In this document: positions 35,224 to 47,367 of the stretch, one piece after another
Layout: every line of letters starts with the position of its first letter
Position numbering within the stretch: the first letter of the stretch is position 1
Origin: Cycas panzhihuaensis
Taxonomy: Eukaryota; Cycadophyta
Assembly: GCA_023213395.1 (NCBI GenBank)
Contig: CM041465.1
Coordinates: forward strand, 116,877,741-116,941,740
Length of the DNA: 64,000 nucleotides
Direction of reading: 5' to 3'
The notes under the pieces: generated by a model
What the model was told of the DNA's origin: nothing
Seen by the model: the letters and a program-made list of their open reading frames with translations, nothing else
Databases searched by the model: none
Made by a program: the position numbers and the translations under genes

Positions 35224-35359
35224 GATAAGGTAAAATTAAATTGAAGGGGTTTTAACTAGGTCCCCAAACCTTTTACATCACATCAAATAGTACATATCAG
35301 TTTGACCATGACAAGCCCATGGTCTAGCCCAGAATAAGAGAGAAACCTCTCAGACTAAT

Positions 35360-36310
35360 CTATTTGTCGCTCCAGTATAAGCATCTTTCCTCACCAGTCT
35401 CAGTAACTCTACCAGGAATTCCTCCTTCCAAACCATAGCTCTCTTGTTTGCCATTGCCCAATTTGCCAACCAATCGACTCAGCATTCCCTCCACAGAAAT
35501 GTGTTGAATCTGGACTCTGCTGTTTGTCTCCAGTACCTCTTGCACATCTCTGACAATATCTACATTGTACCATCTTGGGTCCGCTTCCCCCCTTAAACAG
35601 CTTATCACATACAAGGAGTCCCCTTCGATGACTACCTTCTGGGGACCTTCCTCGCCTAAAAGAGATACTGCCCTCTGCATAGCCCACATCTCTGCTCTTT
35701 GGTTCGTTTGAATCCCAAGGTAATTCGCAAAGGCCCACCTTAGCTTCCACAAGTGGTCCCTGTAGAGGCCTCCCCCCACTGCCTCTCCAGGTTTGCCTTT
35801 AGCAGCGCCATCAAAGTTTATTTTGACCCAGGAGAGGTTCGAGGGGGACCACTTAGTTTCTGGCCTCCTCGCTCTACCCCGTATCGGGAGGCCCACCCCC
35901 CAATTCTCCATAATACCTTCTTCCTCCTTTGCCAGGTTATCCTCCTTGGGAGGAGACAACATTTCAGTGATGCCCTTCCTGATTTCCTCCGCTAGGACCG
36001 CCCTATCTGTTTCCTTTCCTTCAAATATTCTCCTGTTACATTCTTTCCAGATAATCCAGGATCCAACCGGCAGGATCATCTTCCAGATTCTAGTCAATGT
36101 TTTACTCTTAAATGGAGAGACCCAGGCATTCCATTGATCTCTCAGAGTTCTAGAGGAGACCCATACCAATCCCAACCTACCCCATATGATGCTCCAAACA
36201 CCAATGGAGTAAGGGCAGTGAATACAGAGATGATCCAGCGTCTCTACATCCTCTTTACAAAGCACACACCTATTCACCACCTGTATGCCCCTCCTCATGA
36301 GATTGTCCAA
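35360..36310 (-). pseudogene. LINE ORF2: zf-RVT and RNase H
   Basis: An open 316-residue stretch. It opens with the tail of the plant LINE zf-RVT domain (MRRGIQVVNRCVLCKEDVET, LDHLCIHCPYSIGVW), which has paired Cys/His. It then has an RNase H domain: WVKINFDGAAKGKPG (first catalytic Asp), GLYRDHLWKLRWAF, TNQRAEMWAMQRAV (Glu), EGDSLYVISCL (Asp). The terminal His/Asp region is poorly kept. RNase H at the ORF2 C-terminus is a mark of plant L1 lineages. Confidence 0.9.
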
Positions 36311-36349
36311 AGTGAGGATTTTATTACGTGAACCACTACCAGGAAGTCG

Positions 36350-38127
36350 CTATCTTGGAAGGATCCCCGACTTCAAACTCCCCAAGAGATCATTCCTGGT
36401 CCAGCCTTCCCTGGTAACCAACAGGTTATACCCATCTTTGACCGTATATGAACCCCTAGACGATATAGGCCAAATCAACATGTCAGGGGAGGGCCTCTTC
36501 GGAATATACTGGTTGTCCAAAACCCTCTTCACCCTCTGGACCTCCTCTTCGAAACCTTGCAACTCCTCAAATGATCTCCATTGCCTATCCTTTTGCTGCC
36601 CAGTCCAGTAATGCTTGACTAAGTTCCCAAAGCGGGTCTCGCAGACCCTCTTCATAGCTCCAATATTAGGCAGATCCTCTAGTTTAGAGGGGCCACTCCA
36701 TTTATCTTCCCAGAACCTTATGCTCTCTCTGTTCCCCAACTTCCATCGCACTCCTTCTTGCAGGATGAACCTTGCGGAGTAGATGGCTTTCCAAATTGGT
36801 GAACCCTCGGAACAAGGGGCCTCCCCCACCAAGAAATGATCACCTCTAAGGTATTTTCTCGTCAAGATACTCCCCCAAACCGAATCGACTTCCTTAGTGA
36901 GTCTCCATCCTGTCTTGGCCAGGAGCGCTATATTGAAGAGGCCCAGTCTTCTAACATTGAGCCCTCCCGCCCATATAGGTTTACACACTTTCTCCCAGGA
37001 CACTAAGTGGAATCTCTTTTTAACATCTGCCCCACACCAAAGAAATCTCCTCATAATACCCTCTAATGTAGAGGTAACCTTGTCCGGCAATTTAAATACA
37101 AACATCTTGTACATAGGGATACTCTGGAGGGAGGCAACCACTAGCTGGATTTACCGACCCAGCTAAGAAGTGCCCCTTTCCACCCTTCCAGTTTTCTATT
37201 GAATCTGCTCACTATAGAGTCCCACAGGGTCTTCCTCCCCCTCCCCACGAAGAGGGGCATACAGAATATGAGCGGGAGGGATCTACAAGGGATCCCCAAG
37301 ATCCTACTGATCCTCCTTTGGTGCCTATCCGGAGTGTTGATGAAGAAAGCTGAGCTCTTCTCTAGATTGATTTTCTGGTTGGTAGCTTTTTCGTATACCT
37401 GAAGGCCTTCTTTAAATGCCCTTACCTCCTCTAAGGATGCCTTGCCCAAGAAGATATTGTCATTCACAAACTGATGGTGAACAACGTTATCCAGAATAGA
37501 GGTAGCCTTGTAGTTAATCCATCCCAACCTCGGGCCTCCAAAGTAGCTCTCCCTAATACTCGGCCATAATTATGAGCGAGAAAGGGGCGAGAGAGGGTCG
37601 CCTTGTCTTAATCCCCTGAAACCAGGCACGAATGGGGTTGATCTCCCATTTATGATCACTGAGAACGAAACCCTGGAGATGCAGCACTTCATCCAGTCCC
37701 TCCAGACCTCCCCAAAACCAAACGCTTTTAGGCAGTCCATAAGGCAATCCCAGGCCACCCTGTCGTAGGCCTTGGACATATCAGTTTTGATAATCATCCC
37801 TGCTTCCTTCCTCTGAAAGGTCGAGTGCAAAGTTTCGTGGACTGTAATAATACCGTCCGTAATTTGCCTTCCCTTAACAAAGCCATCTTGATTTTGTGAT
37901 ATGATAACAGGGAGGGTCTCCCTTAAACGATTTGTTAGGACTTTCGCTAGAATCTTATATTTAACATTGCAGAGACTAATTGGCCTGAAATCCTCCATCG
38001 CTTCTGCTCCCTCCTTCTTTGGTATCAGTACTAGGAAGGTAGCCTGCCACTCTTTCAGGATGGTCTGTCTAAGGAAGAATTCATTTAACACTGATAATAA
38101 ATCTTCCTTTATAAGCTCCCAGTAGTC
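36350..38127 (-). pseudogene. LINE ORF2: reverse transcriptase
   Basis: Three frame-shifted pieces. 37570-38091 has FRPISLCNVKYKILAKVLTN, SQNQDGFVKGRQI, DMSKAYDRVAWDCL (first catalytic Asp) and GLRQGDPLSP. 37141-37527 has HHQFVNDNIFLGKA, where the family has QFADDTILF, so one catalytic Asp is now Asn, and then NLEKSSAFF. 36350-37141 covers thumb and connection (LPDKVTSTLEGIMRRFLWCG, WEKVCKPIWAGGLNVRRL). The frameshifts and the lost Asp mean it cannot be active. Confidence 0.9.
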
Positions 38128-39543
38128 CTAAAAAAAACTGGGCGGGAACCCATCCGGTCCAGGTGCCTTATCTCTACCCATACTAAATAGAGCAAGCTTG
38201 ACTTCTTTATGAGAAAATGACTCCATCAACTTGTTGTTTATCGTCTCAGAGATCACTTTCGGGATGAGATGCAAAAGACCTTCCCTAAGCCCTGGATCCT
38301 GGCATCCAGGCTCTGCGAAAAGATCCTTAAAATAATCCATCGCGATGCCCCCAAACTGATCCTCTGACTCATGTAGCACCCCATCCTTACTACGGAGTTT
38401 ACTGATCCTGTTGTGGGCCCTGTGCTTCAAAGTGGACATGTGGAAAAACTTGGTGTTCCTATCCCCCTCCCTTAACCACTGCTCCTTGGATTTCTGTTTC
38501 CAATTAATCTCCTCCCTAGCCAGCACCTCATCTAATATTCTTGAGGTGCTATGTTCCATTTGGTCCAGGATCTGGGTCCTGCCCTCTACTTCTATCCTGT
38601 CCTCGATCCGTTTTAGCTCCGACAACAAGGCAGCTTTGTCTTCAAATATGTTTCCAAAAATCTCCTTGTTCCATATCTTAACTTGTCTTTTGACCCAATT
38701 TAGCTTCCTGGAGAACCTAAACATAGCAGAACCATGAACTCTGACACCCCACCACTCACCAATCCGATCCTTGAGTTCCGGGTGTTTTTGCCATATAAGT
38801 TCAAAACGGAAAGGGGCCCCTTTATGATTCCCAGGGACGAATCCTTCGAGCAATAAAGGAGTGTGATCCAAGCCGATTTTCGGAAGAGCCACTACTTTGG
38901 TTTCTTCGAGATGACAAGAGCACTCATAGTTAATTAGTACCCTATTCAGTCTGCTTTGGATGTGATTGTGGCCTAAACGCCTGTTGGACCATGTAAACCT
39001 GGCCCCTCCAAGGGGGACATCCATCAAGCCTTCCACTTGAAGGAAATCTCCAAGGTCAGACATACTTCTGGTCCAACCAATTTGCCTGCCAGATTTCTCT
39101 TCTGGATACAAAGGCGTATTGAAGTCCCCCGCCACCATCCAGGGGCCGTCCCAATCCTTATGGGACTCCACCAATCTTTCCCATAATAACTTCCTACCCC
39201 CCTCTGTTGTGGGGGCATAGAAGTTAGTGATCCAGAACTCTTTGTTGGACCACAAACTAACCAGGCCCACTGTTAAGAAGTGCTCATGCTGTCTTACTAC
39301 GTGGGCTTTCCATTTATTTGGATTCCAGAGGGAGACCAACCCTCCTGATCCGGCCTGACCTGCTACCACTCTACCCTCTCCCCTGCTCCAAATCTTTTTG
39401 AGCACCTCATTCTCCTTTGCCTGATCCAATTTAGTCTCCTGCAAGAGGACAATATCCGCCTCATTCCTCAACCTTAAAGTCCTTACCAAATGCTGTTTAG
39501 AAGGGGCGTTAAGGCCCCTGATGTTCCATGATAGGACTTTCAT
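38128..39543 (-). pseudogene. LINE ORF2: endonuclease and N-terminal region
   Basis: 471 residues open from the ATG at 39543, the start of ORF2. The AP-endonuclease-like domain has MKVLSWNIRGLNAPSKQ, LLQETKLD (metal-binding Glu), WMVAGDFNTPLY (catalytic Asp, Asn), FTWSNRR and GLDHTPLLL (catalytic Asp-His). This enzyme nicks the target to prime reverse transcription. The linker reaches SMGRDKAPGPDGFPPSFF, just before reverse transcriptase, where a stop and frame change occur. Confidence 0.93.
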
Positions 39544-39596
39544 GGAGACCCCTGAATCCCCACCTCAAACCTTTCTACTTCTGAGGGTGGGTCCCT

Positions 39597-40657
39597 CTAG
39601 TGCCCCCCTTCCTTTAACGTGCTCTGGAGGCCCATATCAATCTGAGCTTGAGTATCCTTGTCTCTGGTCATCTTCTTAGGGGGCCTGCCCACCTTCTTCT
39701 CCACCCCATAATCTAGAGCCTTCTTCTGCTCCATTATGTTCGGTTTGGATACCCATTTGTGGATCCCCCCTCCTCCCTTCTCCTGGTCCATGACCCTAGC
39801 CCCGGCACCAGAAGAAGTTGCAGCTACATCAGTACCCAGACCCCCCGCCTCCGGCGTCTCCCGGGGGCCTTCCTCCGGCTCTAAAAGGTCATCCTCTAAA
39901 TCCCAGTTAATAATCTTCATGGCCTGAGCCAGAGCTGGCGCCATAGAGGAAGTGGAGAGATCACAATCTCCCTTCGAGCTCCCAACAACCTGCAGAGGAG
40001 CTATAGGATCCCCTTCCGCGACAGGGCAGCCAACTTCCACTGGGCCCCTAACAACTCCCTTGCCCCCCCCGGAAGCCCCCGAAGCTCCTTCTCCTAGAAT
40101 AGCCCCCTCAGCTAACTTCACCCCAGCGGACTCTGAAGGGCAATCCAAATCCTGAGCCTTCACCTCCTCCAAAGCCAGGCCGCTAGTCAGACCCACGGCA
40201 ATACATCCTAAGCAGGCCCCATCCTTGCCAATCTCTGCGGGACCTGTGCCCGAGCTCTCCTCCCTGATCACTCCAACCTCTACGCCCTCCTTCCCTTTGG
40301 TTTCCACCTGCTTCTCCTCCCTAGCAGGGACTCACAGGCACCGGACTAAGGTGCCCCCAGTTTTTACACTTGTCACATTTGAAGCCTTGCACTTCATAGT
40401 ATAAACTTTGAATAATTGACCTTTCGTCAGATTCAATCTCGATCTCTTCTGGGAGCTCATTGTCCATTCTAGCCAGAACGCAAAATCTTGCATTCATAAG
40501 GCGGGATCTATGTCTTGTCGTCGAATCTGTTGCCAAAAGGGGCCCTATCATCCTGGCCACCCCTTTAACCACCACCGGATTCCAGAAGTGCAAGGGAAGC
40601 CCTGGAATCTGCACCCAGATCGGGGCTTGTTTGATCATAGGGCTCCCAGGATCAAAG
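39597..40657 (-). pseudogene. LINE ORF1, C-terminal part
   Basis: Minus-strand reading continues ORF1 beyond the element E insertion: GSPMIKQAPIWVQIPGLPLH, NPVVVKGVARMIGP, then the zinc knuckle QGFKCDKCKNWGH (CX2CX3GH, with a displaced last Cys) ending in a stop at 40321. A shifted frame (39597-40307) is a low-complexity Gly/Glu/Ala-rich tail. ORF1 binds the element RNA. Confidence 0.85.
40653..40657. repeat. Target-site duplication of element E, left copy
   Basis: CAAAG immediately before the LTR; the second copy is 47363-47367. Confidence 0.95.
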
Positions 40658-41713
40658 TGATCCCAAAAGAGCTTAGTTGGTGAAGAAATCAATTATCAAC
40701 CTTTCCTTCTTGAGATCCTGGGAGTTAGTGTAGAAAGCTCAATAACATCAAAACAACAATGAGCCCATGAAAGGAAAATTCTACACCAAATCAATTATTC
40801 TTGACATTTATCCAAAAGTATGATGAGTAATACTTTTATTAAACCATGAAAATCTCCATTTAATGGTGGAGAAATCAACTAGCAAAAGAATGGTAAAATT
40901 ACAAGGAGTAAATGTTACAATTATACCATAAGGGGGATTCCAACCCTCCAAATGCTTCTCCAAGGATGCTTCCCAAGTCAAGTCTCCAAGAACCACCTCT
41001 CCAACCTGTAGAAGGGCTCAATTTATAGAAAGAAACCTGAATTGCATGTTTAACAAGTGGCAATCATGCAAGTATAACCACTAACCACCAGAATGCATGT
41101 TGTCCAAGTGGCCTTCATACAATTCTTAAAAAGTTATAGTTTTTAATAGATCTTAACGTACTCCAATTTGGCTCAAATTTGGTACACATATAGGAACGTA
41201 TGTACCCTCAGCTTCCTCAAAATTTTAGCTCATTTGGATGTCATTTGACTGCATTTTTATTCATTTAGTAATAATATGTATTTGCTGCTTTTCTGCTGTT
41301 CAAGTGGCCTTCATACAATTCATAAAAGTTGCAGCTTGTAACTGACCTTAATAGACTCCAATTTAGCTCAAATTTTATACACGTATAGGAACGTATGTCT
41401 CCTCCTCTTCCTCAAAATTTTAGCTCATTTTGATGTCATTTGGCCATGTTTCTATTCATATAATCAAAATATATATTTTCTATTTTTTTTCTGCTAACTG
41501 TAGGATTAATTTTTATGCAAAGACAAGGCTTGAACTCTAATCAAATGATATTTTCTGAACCCCACCTTTTGTACACATCTAGTGAGATGTGTCTTATCCC
41601 TTTAAACAAAATTTCATAGAGTTTTGATACCATTTGGCCATATCTCTTTTAGTTATGCCAATGCCTAGCATTTTCCGCATCCTGTAAACATATGGTAGAT
41701 CCTCACGGATCAT
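40658..41713 (-). repeat. Element E downstream LTR
   Basis: Begins TGATCCCAAAAGAGCTTAG and ends CTCACGGATCA on the plus strand; the pair of 46307-47362 at about 98 percent identity by eye over the first 200 bases. Confidence 0.97.
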
Positions 41714-41728
41714 GGCTCCCCTTCCTTG
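41714..41728 (-). other. Element E polypurine tract
   Basis: On the minus strand AAGGAAGGGGAGCCA abuts the start of the downstream LTR, the expected plus-strand primer site. Confidence 0.8.
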
Positions 41729-41734
41729 GAAAAT

Positions 41735-42536
41735 AGCCAACTCTGTTTGGCTTAGAATTGGAGATGGGGAAGTGTTGTTCTCCTTGTTGCCTACTAAACC
41801 ACTTGGCCTTACTAGGCAATTGCCACGCTACTCCAATCTGAAAGATTCATGTGTCTTATGTCTTGTTTTGGTAGATTTTCTCTCCAAGATACAATCTTCC
41901 TTGAGAGGCTCCTCACTTTCCAAATACAAATCATCAATCGAAGGTAAAGTGAACTGGTCCTGTTCCTCATCTAGCATGGAGGGCTCAAAGAGTTTTAAGT
42001 ATTCAGCATTTACTACTGAATATATTTGCATATAAGGTGGAAGATCAAGTTGGAAAGCATTGCCACCTACTTTTCTCAAAATCTTGAATGGTCCATACCT
42101 TATAGGTTTGAGTTTCTTATCTTCTCCTTTTAACCTCTCCTTGCTCAAGTATAACCATACTAAATCTCCTTCTTGGAAAGTACACTCTTGCCTATGCTTG
42201 TCATGTCTTTCCTTGTACTTTTGTTGAGTCCTTAGAAGTTGATCATGTACTTCTTTGTGGACTCTCTGGATCTTCTCCAAGTATCTTAAAGCCTTGTCAT
42301 GCTCCTCCTTCTCTTTGTGGATCCTTCCTTAGCTTGCATGGAAAACTCCAAGTCAAATGGACTTTGAGGTAAGTATCCCAAACAAACTTCAAAAGGTGCT
42401 TTAGAGTGTGATGCATGCATTGCTCTATTAAAAGCAAATTGTAGAAAAGCCAATGATTCATCCCAAGTCTTTGGATGCTTGGAATTGTATCCTCAATAGA
42501 TGTACCAAAGTTACATTCACTACTTGGTTTGTCCAT
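41735..42536 (-). pseudogene. Element E integrase C-terminus and chromodomain-like tail
   Basis: 41828-42280 encodes RTQQKYKERHDKHRQECTF, EGDLVWLYLSKERLKGEDKK, YGPFKILRKVGGNAFQLDLP and VVNAEYLKLFEP, the integrase C-terminal domain. Beyond ILERKSTKTRHKTHESFRLE a stop and frame change give LPSKAKWFSRQQGEQHFP (about 41750-41810), which resembles the end of the chromodomain or CR motif that targets chromoviruses to chromatin. The stop is TAG where a Trp codon is usual. Confidence 0.75.
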
Positions 42537-42581
42537 CTGTTTGAGGATGGAAACTTGTACTCCTCTTCAATTTGGTATCCA

Positions 42582-43439
42582 TCATCTCCCATAGTGACTT
42601 CCAAAATGATGAAAGGAATCGAGTGTCCGATCCGAAATGATGGAAGAAGGCAAGCCAAAATTCTTCCATACATGCTTGAAGAATAACTCACCGCTCTGCA
42701 CTGTGATTGTCTTCTTACAAGGTATTAGACATATCATTTTACTAAACCTATCTACAACAACAAAAAGATAATCATGTCCCTTCCTAGTCATGGGAAGTCC
42801 CCCTAAAAAATCAATGGAGATACTTTCCCAAGGCCTAGTGGGAATAGGTAGTGGTGTATACAATCCTAATTTTCTAGAAGAAGGCTTAGAAGTATTACAC
42901 ATTACACATCCTTTTACATATTTTTTTACATCATTTTGCATTTTTAGCCATACAACATATCTTCTCAAGTTTGCTAAAGTCTTCCCTATACCAAAGTGAC
43001 CAGCTACTTTAGAAGTATGGGCTTCTCTAAGCCACTTGATCTTGTCTCCTTTTGATGGAACATAGAGCTGCTCCCCTTTGAAAAGTAGACCATCCTTCCA
43101 AGCAAGCTGGGAAGGTCTTCCTTTCACTAGGTTCTCTAATTCTTCCTTCAAATCTTCATCTTCATGGTACAAGTCTTTGTACTCTTCATGATGCATTGGT
43201 TCCACCTGCAGACTCATAAGAGAACTACAAACAAAAGTAGAAGAAGAAGTGGAACAAGGTGGTCTAGATAACATATCAGCAATTTTGTTATTAGATCCCT
43301 TTTTATACTTAATTACAATATTGAATTGTTGTAAATAACTCATCCACTTCATGTGTCTTGCTTCTTTGTAATTTACTTTGAGTTTGTAAAATTGAAGAGG
43401 CTTATGATCGGTATGAACTACAACCTCTTTTTTGAGCAA
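42582..43439 (-). pseudogene. Element E RNase H end and integrase
   Basis: VVVHTDHKPLQFYKLKVN and KGSNNKIADMLSRPP are the end of gypsy RNase H. Integrase follows with the HHCC zinc finger (EAHTSKVAGHFGIGKTLAN ... VKGCVMCN), then SISIDFLGGLPMTRKGHDYL and VVVDRFSKMICLIPC with the first catalytic Asp, and [10 protein letters not shown] with the second. The reading then breaks, and continues leftwards in other frames. Confidence 0.9.
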
Positions 43440-44695
43440 GTATGACCTCCAATGCTTGCATGCTTAATGAAGTGCGAACATTTCGATCATATGTTGGGTA
43501 GTTCTTCACTTGAGGGGTGAAGACTTCCGAATGGTACGCAATAGGCTTCCCATCTTGAATAAGGACGACTCCCATCGCATTTCCACTCGTATCGCCTTCG
43601 ACTTCAAAGGCCTTTGCAAATTTGGCATTGCCAAAGCCGCTTCACAAATTTTCTTCTTTAAAAGAAGAAAGGCTTCTTCCTCCTTGGAACCCCAAGTAAA
43701 CTTTCTACTAGATTTTGTCAATCCATGTAGAGTCTTGCAACTGTGAGAAATGAAGAATGAACTTTCTCAAGTATTGACAAGCTCTAAAAACTTCTCACCT
43801 CTGATGTTTGTTGGCCTAGGCCATTTGAGGATGGCTTGAGTCTTGAGTGGATCAATGCTCAACTTTCCTCCTCCAACCACAAAGCCTAAGAAGATCAAGT
43901 TCTCCTTGCCAAATTCGCACTTCTTCACATTAAGCTTCAAATGATGCTTAGCCATAGTCTTTAAAACTTCTTCTATGTGCTGCAAATGTTCCTCCCATGT
44001 GTTGCTGAAAATCAAAATGTCATCAAGATAGACAACAACAAAATTATCCAAGTAAGGCCTTAATATTTCATTCATTAGCCTCATGAATTACACAATCCGA
44101 AAGGCATAACCATCCATTCAAAGAGTCCTTGCTTTGTTTTGAAGGCCGTCTTCCATGTGTCCTCCTCCTTGACCCTAACTTGGTGATAACCACTTTTTAA
44201 ATCCAATTTAGTGAAATAACAAGCATGTTGAATTTGATCAAGCAAATCATCTATACGAGGCAAAGGGTAGCGATTTTTAATTGTAATTTTATTCAAAGCA
44301 CGAAAATCTATACACATTCTCCATCCTCCATCCTTCTTAGGCACCAAGACAATTGGTGACCCACAAGGTGAACATGAAGGTCTTATGACCCCTTGATCAA
44401 GCAACTCCTCAACTTGCCTCTTTATCTCATTATTTTCTACAATGGAGTGCCTATACAAAGCAACATTAGGTAATGGTGCATCTCCTACAAGAGTGATTTC
44501 ATGCTCTATCTTTCTCTTTGGTGGAAGCCCATCAACATGTTGAAATAGAATATCATAACTTGTCTTTAACTCCTCAATTTGTTGCATTTGTTTAGGTGAT
44601 ATAAGCAGAGTGTGAGTAGAAGGACCTTCTTCATCTCTTGGCTCTTCTTTTCTCCTTACCATTAAGATGACAAATTTACCACATGCATTGATCAT
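43440..44695 (-). pseudogene. Element E reverse transcriptase and RNase H start
   Basis: 44081-44695 holds GVIRPSCSPCGSPIVLVPKK, GGWRMCIDFRALNKITIKN, FTKLDLKSGYHQVRVKEED and WMVMPFGLCNS. After a one-stop break 43767-44084 holds VVVYLDDILIFSNTWEEHLQ with the catalytic Y-L-D-D box, and CEFGKENLIFLGFVV. 43506-43721 is the start of RNase H (RKFTWGSKEEEAFLLLKKKI). The catalytic residues visible are intact; only frame breaks disable it. Confidence 0.9.
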
Positions 44696-45717
44696 CCTTT
44701 TGCTTGAGTAGCTGAAATTAATGCTATCTTATCCAAGTGCTTCTTTGTGGCCTTTATGATGAAGCCCTTGTTATCCTTCATCAATCGATACTTTCTCTCC
44801 CTTGATAGAAGAGTGCATCTCGATCCCACAAGTAGGGACTTCCAAGCACAACATGGCATACATCCGTGGCACCACATCACATATTACCTCATCAACAAAA
44901 TCATTAGTGATGGAAAATTTAAGTGTACATTGCTTTGATATTTGCATTTCCACATCTTTATGGATCCAACCAAGAGGATATGGATGAGGGTGAGGAGTAT
45001 TTACCAAACCAATGCTCTTTACCAAACTTTCTGAGATCAAATTCTTTTGGCTTCCTGGATCTATAATGGCACCAATCATACTATTTCCCACTTGAAGCTT
45101 CAAGTGAAATAGTTCCTCCCTTGTAGCATCATCTTCATAATTTGTAAGTAGAGTGACCTTCTCTTCTTCTCCTTCACTTTGAATCTCCACCTCGAGAAAG
45201 TAGTGCTTTCCCTTTTCCTTCTTTCTTAATTCCATATCCTTGATATGCTTGACTTTAGTTGGATGCAACTTCCAACACTTTCTTTGTAATATGACCACTA
45301 ATATCACAATGCTCACAATAGTTAGAACTTTTAACAAAATTAGTTCTTTTCTTCTTCCCTTCTTACCTTTTGATGAGTGCCATTTAGGATTCTTTTCATA
45401 CTTATTAGAAGTAAAAGTAGAATCTTTAGACATGAATGTAGATTTCTTACTTTTACTTTCTATTGCCATAGCCATCCTACTTGCTTCTCCAATGGATTGA
45501 ACCTTAAAAAGCCTTAGTTCCTTCCTTGTGTATTCATGTAATCCTCCAATGAATTTCATAAGAGTGATATGTTCATCCATATTAATACCAAGTAGCATGC
45601 CATGCCTAAAAAATAAAGAAGTATAGTCTTTGACACTTACACCTCTCCCTTGGCGTAAATATTGCCAAGTGACCCATTGGTCTTCCTCATGACCTATGGG
45701 GTAGAATTGCTTCTTTA
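44696..45717 (-). pseudogene. Element E gag C-terminus and protease
   Basis: 44771-45598 reads GGLHEYTRKELRLFKVQ and EASRMAMAIESKSKK (gag C-terminus), then a Cys/His knuckle read in a shifted frame (CEHCDISGH, CWKLHP), then the protease MIGAIIDPGSQKNLISESLV. The catalytic triplet is D-P-G rather than D-S/T-G. Protease continues to VPTCGIEMHSS, and a neighbouring frame gives CHVVLGSPYLW, the expected end. Confidence 0.8.
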
Positions 45718-46263
45718 TTATTTTCTTAAAATCCCTCCATGAAAAGAAGATACATCATGAGTCTTCAAAAATGCATTCCACCATGTCAATGCATTTTTAC
45801 ACATCTTGAGCCTAGCAAATGAAAGCTTTTGAGCATTACTATAAGCATAGATTGTGAAGTAGGTTTCAAGTTGATCCAACCAATGGTCCAACTTTTCAGC
45901 ATTTACCTCTCCATCATAAGTTGGAATATCCAACTTTGCCTCCACCTTGAAGGGTTGATTAGATGAAGTACCCTTGCTTTCTTCAAAAGAGTGCTTTAAG
46001 GTCTCCTCCTCTTCCTCTTCATGGTCGTGGTCATATGTGGATCCTCCTTCAAATTCCTTCTCTTTGCCTTTTCCTTTGACTAGAGGTAGAAGGTGGGTCA
46101 TCATTTGCATCAAGGCTTCTACGTTCTTCTCAAGCCTTTCAAATCTAATTTCTCCATCTTCTTTTTCAACCATGGTGCTTGGATTCTTTCTTTGTCTTCT
46201 TGGTGATTGCAACACAAGAAAGTCTTCACCTTTCTCTTTGTATCCTTTCCTTGTTTGTACCAT
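45718..46263 (-). pseudogene. Element E gag N-terminus
   Basis: Starts at the ATG at 46263 (MVQTRKGYKEKGEDFLVLQ), about 40 bases inside the LTR. An acidic stretch (DHDHEEEEEETLKHSFEESK) is followed by the gag domain AKLDIPTYDGEVNAEKLDHW, LDQLETYFTIY and KNALTWWNAFLK. It is cut by a frameshift near 45718, after which gag resumes. Confidence 0.88.
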
Positions 46264-46289
46264 TCAAGTCCCTACAACAAAGATTAGAG

Positions 46290-46301
46290 GCTCTGATACC
46301 A
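46290..46301 (-). other. Element E primer-binding site (tRNA-iMet)
   Basis: TGGTATCAGAGC on the minus strand, five bases inside the upstream LTR; a perfect match to the common plant initiator-Met-tRNA site. Confidence 0.93.
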
Positions 46302-46306
46302 AAATA

Positions 46307-47362
46307 TGATCCCAAAAGAGCTTAGTTGGTTAAGAAATCAATTATCAACCTTTCCTCCTTGAGATCCTGGGAGTTAGTGTAGAAAGCTCAATAACATCAA
46401 AACAACAATGAGCCCATGAAAGGAAAATTCTACACCAAATCAATTATTCTTGACATTGATCCAAAAGTATGATGAGTAATACTTTTATTAAAACCATGAA
46501 AATCTCCATTTAATGGTGGAGAAATCAACTAGCAAAAGAATGGTAAAATTACAAGGAGTAAATGTTACAATTATACCATAAGGGGGATTCCAACCCTCCA
46601 AATGCTTCTCCAAGGATGCTTCCCAAGTCAAGTCTTCAAGAACCACCTCTCCAACCTATAGAAGGGCTCAATTTATAGAAAGAAACCTGAATTGCATGTT
46701 TAACAAGTGGCAATCATGCAAGTATAACCACTAACCACCAGAATGCATGTTGTCCAAGTGGCCTTCATACAATTCTTAAAAAGTTACAGTTTGTAATAGA
46801 TCTTAACGTACTCTAATTTGGCTCAAATTTGGTACACGTATAGGAACGTATGTACCCTTAGCTTCCTCAAATTTCAGCTCATTTGGATGTCATTTGCCTG
46901 CATTTTTATTCATTTAGTAATAATATGTATTTGATGCTTTTCTGCTGTCCAAGTGGCCTTCATACAATTCATAAAAGTTGCGGCTTGTAACTGACCTTAA
47001 TGGACTACAATTTAGCTCAAATTTTGTACACATATAGGAACGTATGTCTCCTCCACTTCCTCAAAATTTTAGCTCATTTTGATGTCATTTGGCCATGTTT
47101 CTATTCATATAATCAAAATATATATTTTACATTTTTTTTTACGCTAAGCGTGGGATTAATTTTTATGCAAAGACAAGGCTTGAACTCTAATCAAATGATA
47201 TTTTCTGAACCCCACCTTTTGTACACATCTAGTGAGATGTGTCTTATCCCTTTAAACAAAATTTCATAGAGTTTTGATACCATTTGGCCATATCTCTTTT
47301 AGTTATGCCAATGCCTAGCATTTTCCGCATCCTGTAAACATATGGTAGATCCTCTTGGATCA
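46307..47362 (-). repeat. Element E upstream LTR
   Basis: Same ends and length as 40658-41713. As the upstream LTR it carries the promoter used to transcribe the element. Confidence 0.97.
46671..46677 (-). promoter_or_regulatory. TATA box in the element E upstream LTR
   Basis: TATAAAT within CTATAAATTGAGCCC on the minus strand, a canonical plant TATA context; an identical site is at 41031-41037 in the other LTR. Confidence 0.6.
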
Positions 47363-47367
47363 CAAAG
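47363..47367. repeat. Target-site duplication of element E, right copy
   Basis: CAAAG immediately after the LTR, matching 40653-40657. Confidence 0.95.

Larger units (their letters stand above)
40658..47362 (-). mobile_element. Element E: recent Ty3/gypsy chromovirus-like retrotransposon
   Basis: 6705 bp on the minus strand, with LTRs 40658-41713 and 46307-47362 (1056 bp each), TG...CA ends, target duplication CAAAG, a tRNA-iMet primer site and a polypurine tract. The first 200 bases of the two LTRs differ at about four positions, so the insertion is fairly young. All domains are present in gypsy order, gag, protease, reverse transcriptase, RNase H, integrase and a chromodomain-like tail, but with frameshifts and stops. 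The chromodomain-like end and primer site point to a chromovirus; I cannot fix the clade. Confidence 0.95.

Noticed and set aside
39736-40155. Plus-strand proline-rich frames
   Set aside because: They are antisense to the Gly/Glu-rich tail of LINE ORF1 and carry no independent support.
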